Below, in pieces: positions 26,033-34,624 of a stretch of 44,317 bases of DNA. Where the stretch lies: NCBI GenBank assembly GCA_046565505.1, contig JBKHYJ010000084.1, forward strand, positions 1 through 44,317, read 5' to 3'. A program made the position numbers and the translations under genes. This DNA is from JBKHYJ01 sp046565505 (GTDB taxonomy: Bacteria; Acidobacteriota; Blastocatellia; UBA7656). The first letter of the stretch is position 1, and each line of letters opens with the position of its first letter. The notes under the pieces were generated by a model. That model searched no databases and had not been told where the DNA came from. It worked only from the letters and a program-made list of their open reading frames with translations.

Positions 26033-26236
26033 ATGAAGAAAATTATTGTGTCTGCTGTCATGGTACTGGCATTGGCAGGCGGTTCGGTCTTCGCCGGCAC
26101 CGCTCAGAATAGCAACATGAGCGGCTCAAAGTCGACGGCTTCCCGCGGCATGAAGGCCCACAAGAAGCGCACGAAGAGACATGCGAAGCACGCCAAGACG
26201 TCGTCCACGAAGAAAGCCAACGCTAACTCGAAGTAA
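26033..26236 (+). CDS. Small secreted Lys/His-rich protein, 67 aa
   Basis: Start ATG 26033 has a strong GGAGG 6 nt upstream; the frame extends 6 codons further but without support. A textbook signal peptide (MKKIIVSAVMVLALAGGSVFA, cleavage near residue 21) precedes a mature part of about 46 residues, rich in Lys, His, Ser and Ala with blocks such as KAHKKRTKRHAKHAK. No family is recognised. The composition recalls acid-shock (Asr-like) or nucleic-acid/metal-binding basic peptides, but this is resemblance only. It has its own intrinsic terminator at 26261-26301 and is therefore likely a separate, possibly highly expressed unit. Confidence 0.8.
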   Translation: MKKIIVSAVMVLALAGGSVFAGTAQNSNMSGSKSTASRGMKAHKKRTKRHAKHAKTSSTKKANANSK

Positions 26237-26260
26237 GCCTGTAGCATTAACACGAACGTT

Positions 26261-26301
26261 GAGCGGGTCGGCCTGATGCTCGGGCTGACCCGCTCTTCTT
26301 T
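26261..26301 (+). terminator. Intrinsic terminator after the small secreted protein
   Basis: GAGCGGGTC (26261-26269) pairs with GACCCGCTC (26287-26295); the stem can extend inward by a few more pairs. It is followed by TTCTTTT (26296-26302) and lies 25 nt past the stop codon. Confidence 0.85.
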
Positions 26302-26347
26302 TCCGGGCCGGGGCGGAAAGCTCCTCACTGATTCCGGGCGCCGCGAC

Positions 26348-26734
26348 ATGAACAAACCGGCAAGATTCATAATCGTCATCCTCGCAGCCTTCGCGCTGGC
26401 GAGCCTCTCGCTTTACTGGTCACGCATGGGCGGAGTCGCGCCCGCGCCGCCGCAGAGCGAGCCGGCCCGCGCCATAATTTCCGAGGTCAAGACGGCCGAA
26501 GGTCAGATTGGCGCCGTTGACCCGGGGTCAAATACCCTGGTCCTGATCGACGGGAGCGGGGAAGTGGTCTTCGCGTTCGACGAGCGGACGGCGATTGTAG
26601 AATCGGGCCGGCCCGTTCAACCAAACTCGATACGGCGCGGCGCGGCGGCCACGGTCCGCTACACGCAGAGGGGCGGAAAAAATTGGGCGCGCAAGATCGA
26701 GTTGGCTCGCGCCGCGCCGCCCGAATCCTATTGA
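26348..26734 (+). CDS. Small membrane-anchored or secreted protein of unknown function, 128 aa
   Basis: Start ATG 26348 (MNKPARF) leads straight into a hydrophobic helix (IIVILAAFALASLSLYW), either signal anchor or signal peptide. The rest (about 45-120) is a short beta-rich domain with alternating hydrophobic residues (EGQIGAVDPGSNTLVLID, GEVVFAFDERTAIVE, GAAATVRYTQRGGKNWARKIEL). That pattern looks like a small OB/DUF5666-type beta-barrel as found in many periplasmic proteins, but I do not recognise a named family with confidence. The frame is open to 26276, but those 24 codons run through the upstream terminator and are unlikely to be translated. Confidence 0.7.
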   Translation: MNKPARFIIVILAAFALASLSLYWSRMGGVAPAPPQSEPARAIISEVKTAEGQIGAVDPGSNTLVLIDGSGEVVFAFDERTAIVESGRPVQPNSIRRGAAATVRYTQRGGKNWARKIELARAAPPESY

Positions 26735-26927
26735 GCAGAGAGCCTCAAGCCCCGGCCCCGCCGACACGCCTCTCCGCGCCCCGCCGCCCTGAAAACCCAC
26801 AATCGCCGCGCCCTCGCCCGCCTGAAATGTTCTTGCAGTTGTGTGCTTCATGAGCCTGCTGTTATATTCATGGAGCAGCAGCCGGCATCCAGTGTTTCAA
26901 CGTTCGGAAACTTTATAGGATTAGATC

Positions 26928-27485
26928 ATGAATCACATCAGTCAGCTTTCGCGCGAGCACGCCGCTCTTGCGGTCATCGATATGCAGGACGCCTTCCGGC
27001 ATGTGATACCTGACTTCGGCGAAGTCGCCGCGCGGATCGCAAAGGCCGTGCAGGGCGCGCGCCTGCTCGAAGTCCCCGTGATCGTGACGGAACAGTACCC
27101 GCGGGGCCTCAAGCACACGGCCGAGGAGATACTCTCTCACCTGCCCGCTGATTCTCAGGCCATCGAGAAGATTTGCTTCAGCTCTTGCGGCGCGGAATCG
27201 TTCCAGTCTCAGCTCATCTCGCGCAACGTCAAGCAGGTGATCGTCGTCGGCATAGAGGCGCACATCTGCGTCACGCAGACCGTGCTCGACCTGCTTTCGC
27301 GCGGGCTGGAAGTTCACTTGCTCGTCGACTGCATCACGTCGCGCAAGCGCGAGAGCAAGGAGGTGGCTCTCTCGCGCCTGACGCAGGCCGGGGCGGTCCC
27401 GTCCACGCTCGAGATGGCGTTATTCGAGATGATGCGGACCGCGGACTCGCCGCAGTTCAAGGCGGTTCAGAGTTTGATCAAGTAG
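26928..27485 (+). CDS. Isochorismatase-family cysteine hydrolase, 185 aa
   Basis: Rossmann-like cysteine hydrolase. The family triad is present: D18 in VIDMQD, K81 in IEKICFSS and C114 in GIEAHICVTQT, with the usual cis-peptide segment just before the Cys. Members act on amides, N-carbamoyl compounds or isochorismate; this one belongs to the YcaC/ISOC-like group by its look, for which the substrate is mostly unknown. ATG 26928 has AGGA 7 nt upstream. It ends 28 nt before the helicase gene, in the same direction, so they probably share a message. Confidence 0.92.
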   Translation: MNHISQLSREHAALAVIDMQDAFRHVIPDFGEVAARIAKAVQGARLLEVPVIVTEQYPRGLKHTAEEILSHLPADSQAIEKICFSSCGAESFQSQLISRNVKQVIVVGIEAHICVTQTVLDLLSRGLEVHLLVDCITSRKRESKEVALSRLTQAGAVPSTLEMALFEMMRTADSPQFKAVQSLIK

Positions 27486-27513
27486 ATGACGGGCCCCGCG
27501 CCTGACGCCCATC

Positions 27514-29916
27514 ATGGAAAACCTCAACGCCCAGCAGATACAAGCGACGCAGACGGTCGAGGGCCCGCTTTTAGTGCTCGCCGGGGCCGGATCGGGGAAG
27601 ACCCGCGTAATCACTTATCGCATCGTCTACCTGATCGAAGAGGCCGCCGTTCACCCGTGGCAAATACTCGCCGTCACGTTCACCAACAAGGCCGCCGGCG
27701 AAATGAAATCGCGCGTCGAGGCGCTGCTCGGCCCGGACAAGCGCGCCTCCTCCCCGCTCATCTCGACCTTCCACTCGCTGTGCGTCCGCATACTCCGCCG
27801 CGACATAGAGCGAGCGGGCGCGGGGTATACGCGAAACTTCACGATCTATGACGAGGACGACCAGGCGCGGCTCGTCCGCTCGATACTAAAAGACCTGGAT
27901 TACGACGACAAGTCGCTGACGGCCCGGCAGGCGCTGTCGGCGATAAGCTGGGCGAAAAACCGCGGCCTGTCGCCGGCCGCCTACGCCAACCAAGCCGAGT
28001 ACGCCGGCGACCGGACTGAAAAAATATCCCGCATATTCAAGGTCTACGAGCAGCGGCTCCAGCAGTCGAACGCGCTGGACTTCGACGACCTGTTGATAAA
28101 GGCCGTGCAGTTGCTCCGCGACGTGGCCGAGGTCCGCGCCTACTACCACGAGAAATTCCGCCACGTCATGATCGACGAGTTCCAGGACACCAACGGCATA
28201 CAGTACGAGCTCGCGCGGCTGATCGCCGTCGGCGACGCCAGGATCGACCGCCTCGGGATCGAGTCCGACGCCCTCTGGCAGGGCCGCAGCCTGTGCGTGG
28301 TGGGCGACATCGACCAGTCCGTGTACTCGTTCAGGGGGGCGGACTTCAACATCATTCTAAACTTCCAGCATGACTTCAAGGGGACCACGATAATCAAGCT
28401 GGAGGAGAATTACCGCTCAAGCCAGAATATATTGGAGGCGGCCAACCGCGTCATCGAGCGCAACACGCAGCGGCTGCCCAAGACCCTGTACACGAAGATC
28501 GGCGCGGGCGAAAAGATACGCTATTACCAGTCGTACGATGGCGAGGGCGAAGCCTCTTTCGTGGCCGAAAAGATTCAGGAGCACCTGCGGCGCTCGCCCG
28601 ACATGCGCTGCGCCGTGCTTTACCGCACGAACTCGCAGTCGCGCCTGTTCGAGGAGTCGCTCCGGCGGCGCAACATCCCTTATAACATCGTGGGCGGGTT
28701 CTCGTTCTACGAGCGCGCGGAGGTCAGAGACATCATCGCCTACCTCAAGCTCGCGCTGAACCCCGACGACGACATGGCCATCGCGCGCGTCATCAACTCG
28801 CCCCCGCGCGGCATCGGCAAGACTACGCTCGACTCCCTGCGCCGCCAGCAAATCGACCTGGACGTTTCGATGTGGGAGACGATCCGCATAGCCATAGAGC
28901 AGCGCGCGCTCACGCCGCGGGCCGTCGCCTCGCTCGACGTGTTCCGGCAGATAATCATCTCGCTCGGCGAGCGCGTGGCGAAAAACCAGCCGCTCTCGGA
29001 GGTCGTTAAGGCGGCGACGCTCGAAACCAACTACGTCCGCTCCCTCGAAGAGGAGAAGACGGAAGAGGCCGAGGGCAGGCTGCTCAACATCGAAGAACTC
29101 GTGACCGCCGCCGTCGAGGCGGAGGAGCAGCGCGAGACGCTCCGCGACTTCATAGACCACGCCGCGCTCGTCTCCGACATGGACCAGTACAAGGCCGACG
29201 CCCGCGTGACGCTTATGACCATTCACGCGGCGAAAGGGCTTGAGTTCCCCGTGGTCTTCATCGTCGGCTTGGAGGAGGGCCTGTTCCCACACTCCAGGAC
29301 TTTCCAGAGCGAGGAGGAGTTGGAGGAGGAGCGCAGGCTGTGTTACGTCGCCATCACCCGCGCGCAGAAGTACCTCTACATCACGCACGCGATGAAGCGG
29401 CGGACGTTCGGCGAAGAGGCCCCCGCCGAGCCTTCGCGTTTCTTGAACGAGATACCGCTTGAGCTGCTGCAAGACATGTCGCTCGGGCCTTCTTGGCTGG
29501 GCTTCGCCGCGCGGCCGGACACGCGGCACAACCGCGAGGCCGTTTCCGCACTGCGCGGCGAGCCAACCGGCCCGGCCGTGAAGCGCAGCTCGAACTACAC
29601 AGGAAAGACGTACAACTCCGCGGATAGCGTCCGCGATTTCTTCAGGAGCAGAACGTCGGGGCCGGGGCCGGGGGAGCAGCGGGGCGGGGCGGCGAGGCCG
29701 CCCGACGCGGGGCCCCCCCGCTCCCACCCGCCCGCCAGGCCCATGCAGGAGCCCGGCGAGCTGCGCGTAGGGTCGCGCGTGAGGCATGCCAAGTATGGCA
29801 CGGGCGTCGTCCTCCGCGCGGAAGGCGTCGGCGGGGAGGCCAAGCTCACGGTGAATTTCCCCGCCTACGGCCAGAAAAAGTTCGTCGCCAAGTTCGCGCA
29901 GCTTGAGAAAATATAG
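27514..29916 (+). CDS. pcrA: ATP-dependent 3'-5' DNA helicase PcrA/UvrD, 800 aa
   Basis: SF1A helicase acting in repair and replication-transcription conflict. Motifs in order: Walker A AGAGSGKTRVIT (about 22-33), TFTNKAAGEM, Walker B DEFQDTN, GDIDQSVYSFRGA, EENYRSSQNIL, the VTLMTIHAAKGLEF block and RRLCYVAITRAQKYLY. A Pro/Gly-rich disordered stretch follows (about 700-750), then the C-terminal Tudor-like RNA-polymerase-binding domain (VGSRVRHAKYGTGVVL). About 20 extra residues (DARIDRLGIESDALWQGR) sit just before the GDIDQS motif, similar to cyanobacterial PcrA. Start ATG 27514. Confidence 0.96.
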   Translation: MENLNAQQIQATQTVEGPLLVLAGAGSGKTRVITYRIVYLIEEAAVHPWQILAVTFTNKAAGEMKSRVEALLGPDKRASSPLISTFHSLCVRILRRDIERAGAGYTRNFTIYDEDDQARLVRSILKDLDYDDKSLTARQALSAISWAKNRGLSPAAYANQAEYAGDRTEKISRIFKVYEQRLQQSNALDFDDLLIKAVQLLRDVAEVRAYYHEKFRHVMIDEFQDTNGIQYELARLIAVGDARIDRLGIESDALWQGRSLCVVGDIDQSVYSFRGADFNIILNFQHDFKGTTIIKLEENYRSSQNILEAANRVIERNTQRLPKTLYTKIGAGEKIRYYQSYDGEGEASFVAEKIQEHLRRSPDMRCAVLYRTNSQSRLFEESLRRRNIPYNIVGGFSFYERAEVRDIIAYLKLALNPDDDMAIARVINSPPRGIGKTTLDSLRRQQIDLDVSMWETIRIAIEQRALTPRAVASLDVFRQIIISLGERVAKNQPLSEVVKAATLETNYVRSLEEEKTEEAEGRLLNIEELVTAAVEAEEQRETLRDFIDHAALVSDMDQYKADARVTLMTIHAAKGLEFPVVFIVGLEEGLFPHSRTFQSEEELEEERRLCYVAITRAQKYLYITHAMKRRTFGEEAPAEPSRFLNEIPLELLQDMSLGPSWLGFAARPDTRHNREAVSALRGEPTGPAVKRSSNYTGKTYNSADSVRDFFRSRTSGPGPGEQRGGAARPPDAGPPRSHPPARPMQEPGELRVGSRVRHAKYGTGVVLRAEGVGGEAKLTVNFPAYGQKKFVAKFAQLEKI

Positions 29917-30030
29917 GCGGAACGCCCGCCGGCGAATTTTCGGAAAGCGGCATGGCGGTCGCCCTGGAACAGGCCATGAGAGCCCATTTCAGCCTTCCCC
30001 CGTTCGGCGGTCGCCGCACACACATCGGTT

Positions 30031-30945
30031 ATGATTAAAGTTGCGGCAATACAGGCGGCCCCGGCGTACCTGGATTTAAGCCGGTCGGTCGAGAAGGCGG
30101 TGACTCTGATAGCGGAGGCCGCCTCGCGCGGCGCAAAGCTGATAGTCTTCCCGGAGACCTGGCTGCCCGGATACCCCGCCTGGCTCGATTGCTGCCGCGA
30201 CGTAGCCCTGTGGGACCATGCCCCGACTAAAAAAGTTTTCGCGCGGCTGATGGATAATAGTGTGGCGGTGCCGGGCCCCGTCACGGAGGCGCTGGGCGCG
30301 GCGGCGCGCGGGCACGACGCGGCGCTCAACATCAGCGTGCATGAGCGCGTCAAGGAGGGGGCGGGCCGCGGCACGCTCTACAACACGATGCTCACGTTCG
30401 GCCGTGACGGCACGCTGCTCAACCGGCACCGCAAGATAATGCCGACCTACACGGAGCGGCTGATCTGGGGCGAGGGCGACGGCTCAAGCCTTAGAGCGGT
30501 CGAGACCGGCGCCGGCCGGGTGGGCGGGTTGATCTGCTGGGAGCACTGGATGCCGCTCGCCCGCCACGTGCTCCACTCGTCGGGCGAGGACGTTCATGTG
30601 GCTGCCTGGCCGCAGGTGAAAGAGATGAATTTAGTTGCGAGCCGACACTACGCCTTCGAGGGGCGCTGCTTCGTCATAGCATGCGGGGCCGTCATGAAGG
30701 CGTGCGACCTCCCGCCGGAGCTTGAGCCTATAGGGCCGCTCAAAGAGGACCCCGACTCTTTTGTGCTCAGGGGCGGCAGCGCGATCATAGCCCCGGATGG
30801 GGCGCTGATGGCCGGCCCCGTCTACGAAGAAGAGACCATCCTGACCGCCGACCTCGATTTCTCGCGCATCGCCGAAGAGAGCCTCACGCTCGACGTGACG
30901 GGCCACTATTCGAGGCCCGACATATTCGACGTTAGACTGAAGTAG
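30031..30945 (+). CDS. Nitrilase (carbon-nitrogen hydrolase family), 304 aa
   Basis: Hydrolyses a nitrile to a carboxylic acid and ammonia. The catalytic Glu-Lys-Cys triad is E42 (FPETWLPGYP), K135 (HRKIMPTYTERLIWGEGDG) and C169 (GGLICWEHWMPLAR). The PTYTER..WGEGDG and CWEHWMP blocks are those of true nitrilases (branch 1) rather than amidases. The natural substrate is not predictable. ATG 30031 (MIKVAAIQAAPAYLD) fits the family N-terminus exactly; no clear ribosome site. It stands 114 nt after the helicase and 62 nt before the PolX gene. Confidence 0.94.
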   Translation: MIKVAAIQAAPAYLDLSRSVEKAVTLIAEAASRGAKLIVFPETWLPGYPAWLDCCRDVALWDHAPTKKVFARLMDNSVAVPGPVTEALGAAARGHDAALNISVHERVKEGAGRGTLYNTMLTFGRDGTLLNRHRKIMPTYTERLIWGEGDGSSLRAVETGAGRVGGLICWEHWMPLARHVLHSSGEDVHVAAWPQVKEMNLVASRHYAFEGRCFVIACGAVMKACDLPPELEPIGPLKEDPDSFVLRGGSAIIAPDGALMAGPVYEEETILTADLDFSRIAEESLTLDVTGHYSRPDIFDVRLK

Positions 30946-30972
30946 CCGCGCCATTCCGCCGCCATTCACCTA

Positions 30973-31001
30973 TTGACCTGTGCAACGCGCGGCGATAGGT
31001 T
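30973..31001 (+). promoter_or_regulatory. Leaderless-type promoter candidate of the PolX-family gene
   Basis: TTGACC (30973-30978), 17-nt spacer, TAGGTT (30996-31001, fits TANNNT), then 6 nt and the ATG at 31008. The predicted start of transcription coincides with the start codon, and no Shine-Dalgarno sequence is visible. Confidence 0.45.
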
Positions 31002-31007
31002 AGTAGT

Positions 31008-32864
31008 ATGAGCGAATCAGACCGGACATACGACGGTAAGCTTTCGGTTGATAACGGCGACATCGCGGGCGTGTTCGGGCGCATCGCCGACCTGCTGGAA
31101 TTCAAGGACGAGAACCCCTTCAAGCTGCGCTCCTACCGCCTGGCCGCGGAGACCATCGGCGAGATGCAGACCCCGCTCGCGGAGGTCGCGGCGCGCGGCG
31201 GGGCGGCGGAGCTTCAAAAGATTCCGGGCATCGGGAAATCCATCAGCACGCAGATAATCGAGATCGTTCAGACGGGGACCTCGTCTTATTTTGAGGCGCT
31301 GAAACAAGAGGTCCCCGAAACCGTGCTCGACCTGCGCAAGGTTTCAGGCGTGGGGCTGAAGACCTCGCAGCTGCTTTACAGGGATTTCGGCGTCAAGAGC
31401 CTTGAAGAGTTGAAATCGTTCGCCGAGGGCGGGGGGCTGATGTCGGTCCCGGGGCTGGGCGAAAAGACGATCAGCCGGATCAACTCGTCGCTGGCCCGCA
31501 TAGAGGGCGAGCGCGGCAAGGTCCGAATCAACGACGCGCTGGAATTCGCCCGCGCGATTATCGACGCGCTGCGCGGCGGAGAGGGGCCGGCTCCCGAAGA
31601 GGAGAGGGCGTCACAGGCGAAGCCGCTCGCCGAGGTCGTGGGACAAATCCGCCGCGGCCGCGAGATGGTGGACGCGGTCGAAGTGCTCGCCTCAGGCGAC
31701 CCCCATGCGCTGACGGCCGCCTTCACGTCCATGCCGCAGGTCGCCAACGTCAAGTCTATCCGCGCGGACCGTGTGGAGGCGGAAACGAAAAAAGGCGTGG
31801 CAGCCGTCCTACACCTGGCTCCCGGAGCCGGTTTCGCGGCGGCGCTGGTTCGGACGACCGGCTCGGTCGAGCATATCCGCGACCTGGAGTCCGAGGCCGA
31901 AGCGCGCGGGCTGAGCTTCAAGGGGTTTGAGCTTCGCAGGCGGGCGGAGGGCGCGGCGAAGAAAGGAAGGGCGGGGCGGCAGGCGGGCGATGCCGGGTTG
32001 ATAGAGCTTGCCAGCGAAGAGGACTTCTACGGCGCGCTCGGCCTGGAGTTCGTGCCGCCGGAGATGCGCGAAGGGATGGGCGAGGTCGAGGCCGCGCGCG
32101 AGGGGCGGTTACCTCCGCTGATTTCGCTCGAAGACATACGCGGCGATTTTCACATGCACACTACATGGTCGGACGGCCAAAACTCTATACGGGAGATGGC
32201 CCAGGCTGCGCGGCTGCGCGGCTATGAATACATAGCGATCACCGACCACACGCAATCCACCTCCATCGCGAATGGCAACACGCCGCAGGAGTTGCTCCAG
32301 GAGATAGAAGAGATCGAGGCGGTCGCGCGCGAGTTCGACGACATTCGCGTGTTCAAGGGCGCGGAGGTGGACATACTGTCGGATGGCTCGCTCGACTTGC
32401 CTTTCGACGTTCTCGACAAGCTCGATTGGATCGTCATCTCTATTCATTCGGGGTTCCATCAAGAGCGGCAGCAGATCACGGACCGCGTCATACGCGCGAT
32501 GGAGACCGGATACCCGAACGTTTTCGCACACCCCACGGGCCGCATACTCGGCAAGCGCGCGCCCTACGAGATAGACCTGGAGCAGGTGTTCGCCGCCGCC
32601 AAAGAGTACGACGTGCGTTTAGAGTTGAACGCCAGCCCTTACCGCCTGGACCTCAACAGCTACTGGCTGGGCGTGGCGAAGCGCGCGGGGGTGGGGATAG
32701 TAATCAGCACGGACTCGCACCAGACGAAGGGCATGGCCGCGATGCAGTACGGGATGATGACGGCGCGCAGGGCATGGCTCACAAGAGATGACGTGCTCAA
32801 CACGTTACCGCTCCAATCGCTCGCCGCAGAGTTAGATAGGAAAAAAGCCGCGCGGCGGGGCTGA
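31008..32864 (+). CDS. polX: PolX-family protein with degenerate polymerase site and intact PHP nuclease domain, 618 aa
   Basis: Bacterial PolX joins a DNA polymerase beta-like core to a PHP 3'-5' exonuclease/phosphatase domain for DNA repair. Here the N-terminal helix-hairpin-helix regions are present (KIPGIGKSISTQI, KVSGVGLKTSQLL, SVPGLGEKTISRI). At the polymerase site, where the family has ETxGDxD, this protein has EMVDAVE: the two metal-binding aspartates are A223 and E225. The third (VDLR in the family) is V267 in AAVLHLAP. The PHP motifs are all intact: H382/H384 in FHMHTTWSDG, AITDHTQS, GAEVDIL, ISIHSGF, FAHPTGR, LELNASP and STDSHQ. It probably works as a nuclease or DNA-binding factor without DNA synthesis (inference). 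Confidence 0.93.
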   Translation: MSESDRTYDGKLSVDNGDIAGVFGRIADLLEFKDENPFKLRSYRLAAETIGEMQTPLAEVAARGGAAELQKIPGIGKSISTQIIEIVQTGTSSYFEALKQEVPETVLDLRKVSGVGLKTSQLLYRDFGVKSLEELKSFAEGGGLMSVPGLGEKTISRINSSLARIEGERGKVRINDALEFARAIIDALRGGEGPAPEEERASQAKPLAEVVGQIRRGREMVDAVEVLASGDPHALTAAFTSMPQVANVKSIRADRVEAETKKGVAAVLHLAPGAGFAAALVRTTGSVEHIRDLESEAEARGLSFKGFELRRRAEGAAKKGRAGRQAGDAGLIELASEEDFYGALGLEFVPPEMREGMGEVEAAREGRLPPLISLEDIRGDFHMHTTWSDGQNSIREMAQAARLRGYEYIAITDHTQSTSIANGNTPQELLQEIEEIEAVAREFDDIRVFKGAEVDILSDGSLDLPFDVLDKLDWIVISIHSGFHQERQQITDRVIRAMETGYPNVFAHPTGRILGKRAPYEIDLEQVFAAAKEYDVRLELNASPYRLDLNSYWLGVAKRAGVGIVISTDSHQTKGMAAMQYGMMTARRAWLTRDDVLNTLPLQSLAAELDRKKAARRG

Positions 32865-32873
32865 AGCATTTTT

Positions 32874-32937
32874 CGCGGGCGGCCATTTAAGGGGAGCAAT
32901 CCGGGCGAGTCGCCGCTTCCCCCGGCCTCCGCCCGCG
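32874..32937. terminator. GC-rich hairpin between convergent genes (possible weak terminator)
   Basis: CGCGGGCGG (32874-32882) pairs perfectly with CCGCCCGCG (32929-32937), and an inner arm GGGGAGC/GCTTCCCC can form. It lies between the stops of the PolX and STAS genes. On the plus side it is followed by only TTTAAAAA, so it may not be a classical terminator. Confidence 0.35.
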
Positions 32938-32973
32938 TTTAAAAACGGCGGCCCGGCGGCGGCCCTTCCCGCA

Positions 32974-34410
32974 TCAGCGGTCGGTCTTGATGAGGTCCAT
33001 AGCGAGTTGGAGCGCGTCTGAGAGCTTGCGGCGCGTCTCAATGTCTTCGAGCGTGATGCCGAGGTGGACGAGCGTTTGGGCTATGGACCCGCGGATGCCT
33101 GTTATGACGCAACGCGCCCCCAGGATGCGCGCGGCCGAGACCGTGTTGCGCAGGTGCTGTGCGGCGTCCGTGTCTATGTTACTGACCCCTGTTATGTCCA
33201 GTATCATCACGTCCGCGCCGCCGCCCGCCACCCTTTGAAGCAAGGCTTCGGTCATCGCCGCCGCGCGGTCCGCGTTCAGCGTGCCTATGATCGGGGCGAG
33301 CAGCACGCGCTCCCATATCGGGATGATCGGGGTCGAGAGCTCCGCGATCATTTCAGTCTTGTGCTGGTCTAATTCCAACAACCGCTGGTTAATGGCCGCG
33401 AGCCTCGTAAACAGCGTGGCGTTCTCTATCGCGACGGCGGCCTGGGCCGCAACCGTCTCGGCGAATCTTATGCCCGATTCGGTGAATTTTTTGTCCGACC
33501 TGTAGCCGGCAATCAAGACGCCCACGACGCGAGCGCCGATCATTAACGGGATGCCGACACAGTTGCGGACCCCTTCAGCCATGCTGATTGGGAATTCGTC
33601 CGCGGGGAGGTCCGAGGCTACGCCTACGCCTTCCAGCACCACGGTCTGGCGCGCGGCGATTGCGCGCCCCGCGATGCCGCGGCCGGCGTCGAACTTCGTG
33701 GTCCGGTAGGCGTCGGTTTGAAAGCCCGACGTGGCTTTCCAGCTAGTCGTGCCCGCCTCGTCATCCGCAGTGGCGACCGCCGCAAAGTCCACCCGCAAAA
33801 ACTCCCTCGCGCGGTCTACGACGGTTTGCAGAGTCTCATCAAGCTCTTTGATGCGGGACACCTCGCGCGAAATGTCTAGGATTGCGCGCGCCATTTGGGC
33901 CTCCGAAGCCTGGTCGAAACGCTCAAGCTCCAGCCGCACCCTGGAAGCCATCGCCTCTAGAAATAATCTGTCGTCGCTCGTGAGATGAAAGGGGCGGTCA
34001 TGCATGGCGCTTACGGCCGCTATCACGTCGCCGCCGCCGCTGACGACAGGCACGCTCACGCAGCAGTCCAGGCTGTAGTCCCGCAGGAGTTTGTCCTGCG
34101 GGAAGTGTGCGGCCGCCGCGCTGAAGGCGGAGAAGGAGCGGGAGTCGCGCGCGCTGGCGCGCGGGGTCCCGGCCAGGTCATACACGCCATCGTGCGTTAC
34201 CTTACCGTCAACGTACATTGAGAGTGCTGTAGCCTTGTCGCCTTCGATCCTCTCGACAAGCGCCACGCGAACGCCGAACAATTCCGCGATGATTTTGACG
34301 ACGTGGTCAAAGACTTCTACAGGGTTTCCGGCGACCGCGAGGGCGAGTTGGTAGAGGCGTGCCAGGCGTTCCGTCTCATCGGGCGCCCGCTGGGTTTTTC
34401 CTTCGACCAT
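32974..34410 (-). CDS. GAF-GAF-STAS regulator, RsbR/stressosome-like, 478 aa
   Basis: Cytoplasmic sensor/regulator. Two GAF domains (about 20-165 and 180-335; the second with AGRGIAGRAIA and VGIPLMIGARVVGVL) are followed by a STAS domain (about 360-478). Both RsbR-type phosphorylatable threonine regions are there: DITGVSNIDTDAA and GIRGSIAQTLVHLG. In Bacillus such proteins are phosphorylated by RsbT and control sigmaB or second-messenger output; no RsbT/RsbS gene is next to it here. I chose ATG 34410 (MVEGKTQ); the open frame to 34596 adds 62 low-complexity residues across the promoter region. Transcribed toward PolX. Confidence 0.9.
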   Translation of the reverse strand: MVEGKTQRAPDETERLARLYQLALAVAGNPVEVFDHVVKIIAELFGVRVALVERIEGDKATALSMYVDGKVTHDGVYDLAGTPRASARDSRSFSAFSAAAAHFPQDKLLRDYSLDCCVSVPVVSGGGDVIAAVSAMHDRPFHLTSDDRLFLEAMASRVRLELERFDQASEAQMARAILDISREVSRIKELDETLQTVVDRAREFLRVDFAAVATADDEAGTTSWKATSGFQTDAYRTTKFDAGRGIAGRAIAARQTVVLEGVGVASDLPADEFPISMAEGVRNCVGIPLMIGARVVGVLIAGYRSDKKFTESGIRFAETVAAQAAVAIENATLFTRLAAINQRLLELDQHKTEMIAELSTPIIPIWERVLLAPIIGTLNADRAAAMTEALLQRVAGGGADVMILDITGVSNIDTDAAQHLRNTVSAARILGARCVITGIRGSIAQTLVHLGITLEDIETRRKLSDALQLAMDLIKTDR

Positions 34411-34470
34411 CAGTCGTCTATTACCTCTCGTTAGAGTTTGATAACAGGATCGCAGCCCCACGTCGCATCG

Positions 34471-34498
34471 AGTATACCAGCCGCCATAATCAAGGCAA
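34471..34498 (-). promoter_or_regulatory. Promoter candidate of the GAF-GAF-STAS gene
   Basis: Minus strand: TTGCCT (34498-34493), 16-nt spacer ending in TGG, TATACT (34476-34471), an extended -10. The -35 hexamer is part of a heptamer tandem repeat (34492-34512). The leader would be about 54 nt. Confidence 0.45.
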
Positions 34499-34512
34499 AA
34501 GGCAAAAGGTAA
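34492..34512. repeat. Heptamer tandem repeat, 3 units
   Basis: Three consecutive 7-bp units: AAGGCAA, AAGGCAA, AAGGTAA. It lies in the non-coding region upstream of the GAF-GAF-STAS gene, at its presumed -35 box. Confidence 0.85.
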
Positions 34513-34624
34513 AGCGCGACCGGGCGCGGGCGCGGACCTGTGAGCGCCGAGGGCGGCGTAAGGCGCTCGCGCGGCCTGGCCAGTAACGCGCCTCACCTGC
34601 CCGGCGAATCCCGCATGCCGCTCC

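Noticed and set aside
28417..29787. 456-codon open frame on the minus strand opposite the helicase
   Set aside because: It is an Arg/Leu/His/Pro-rich shadow frame of the helicase; no family character, and the plus strand has all SF1 motifs.
34411..34596. N-terminal extension of the GAF-GAF-STAS protein
   Set aside because: Low-complexity and covers the promoter and heptamer repeat.
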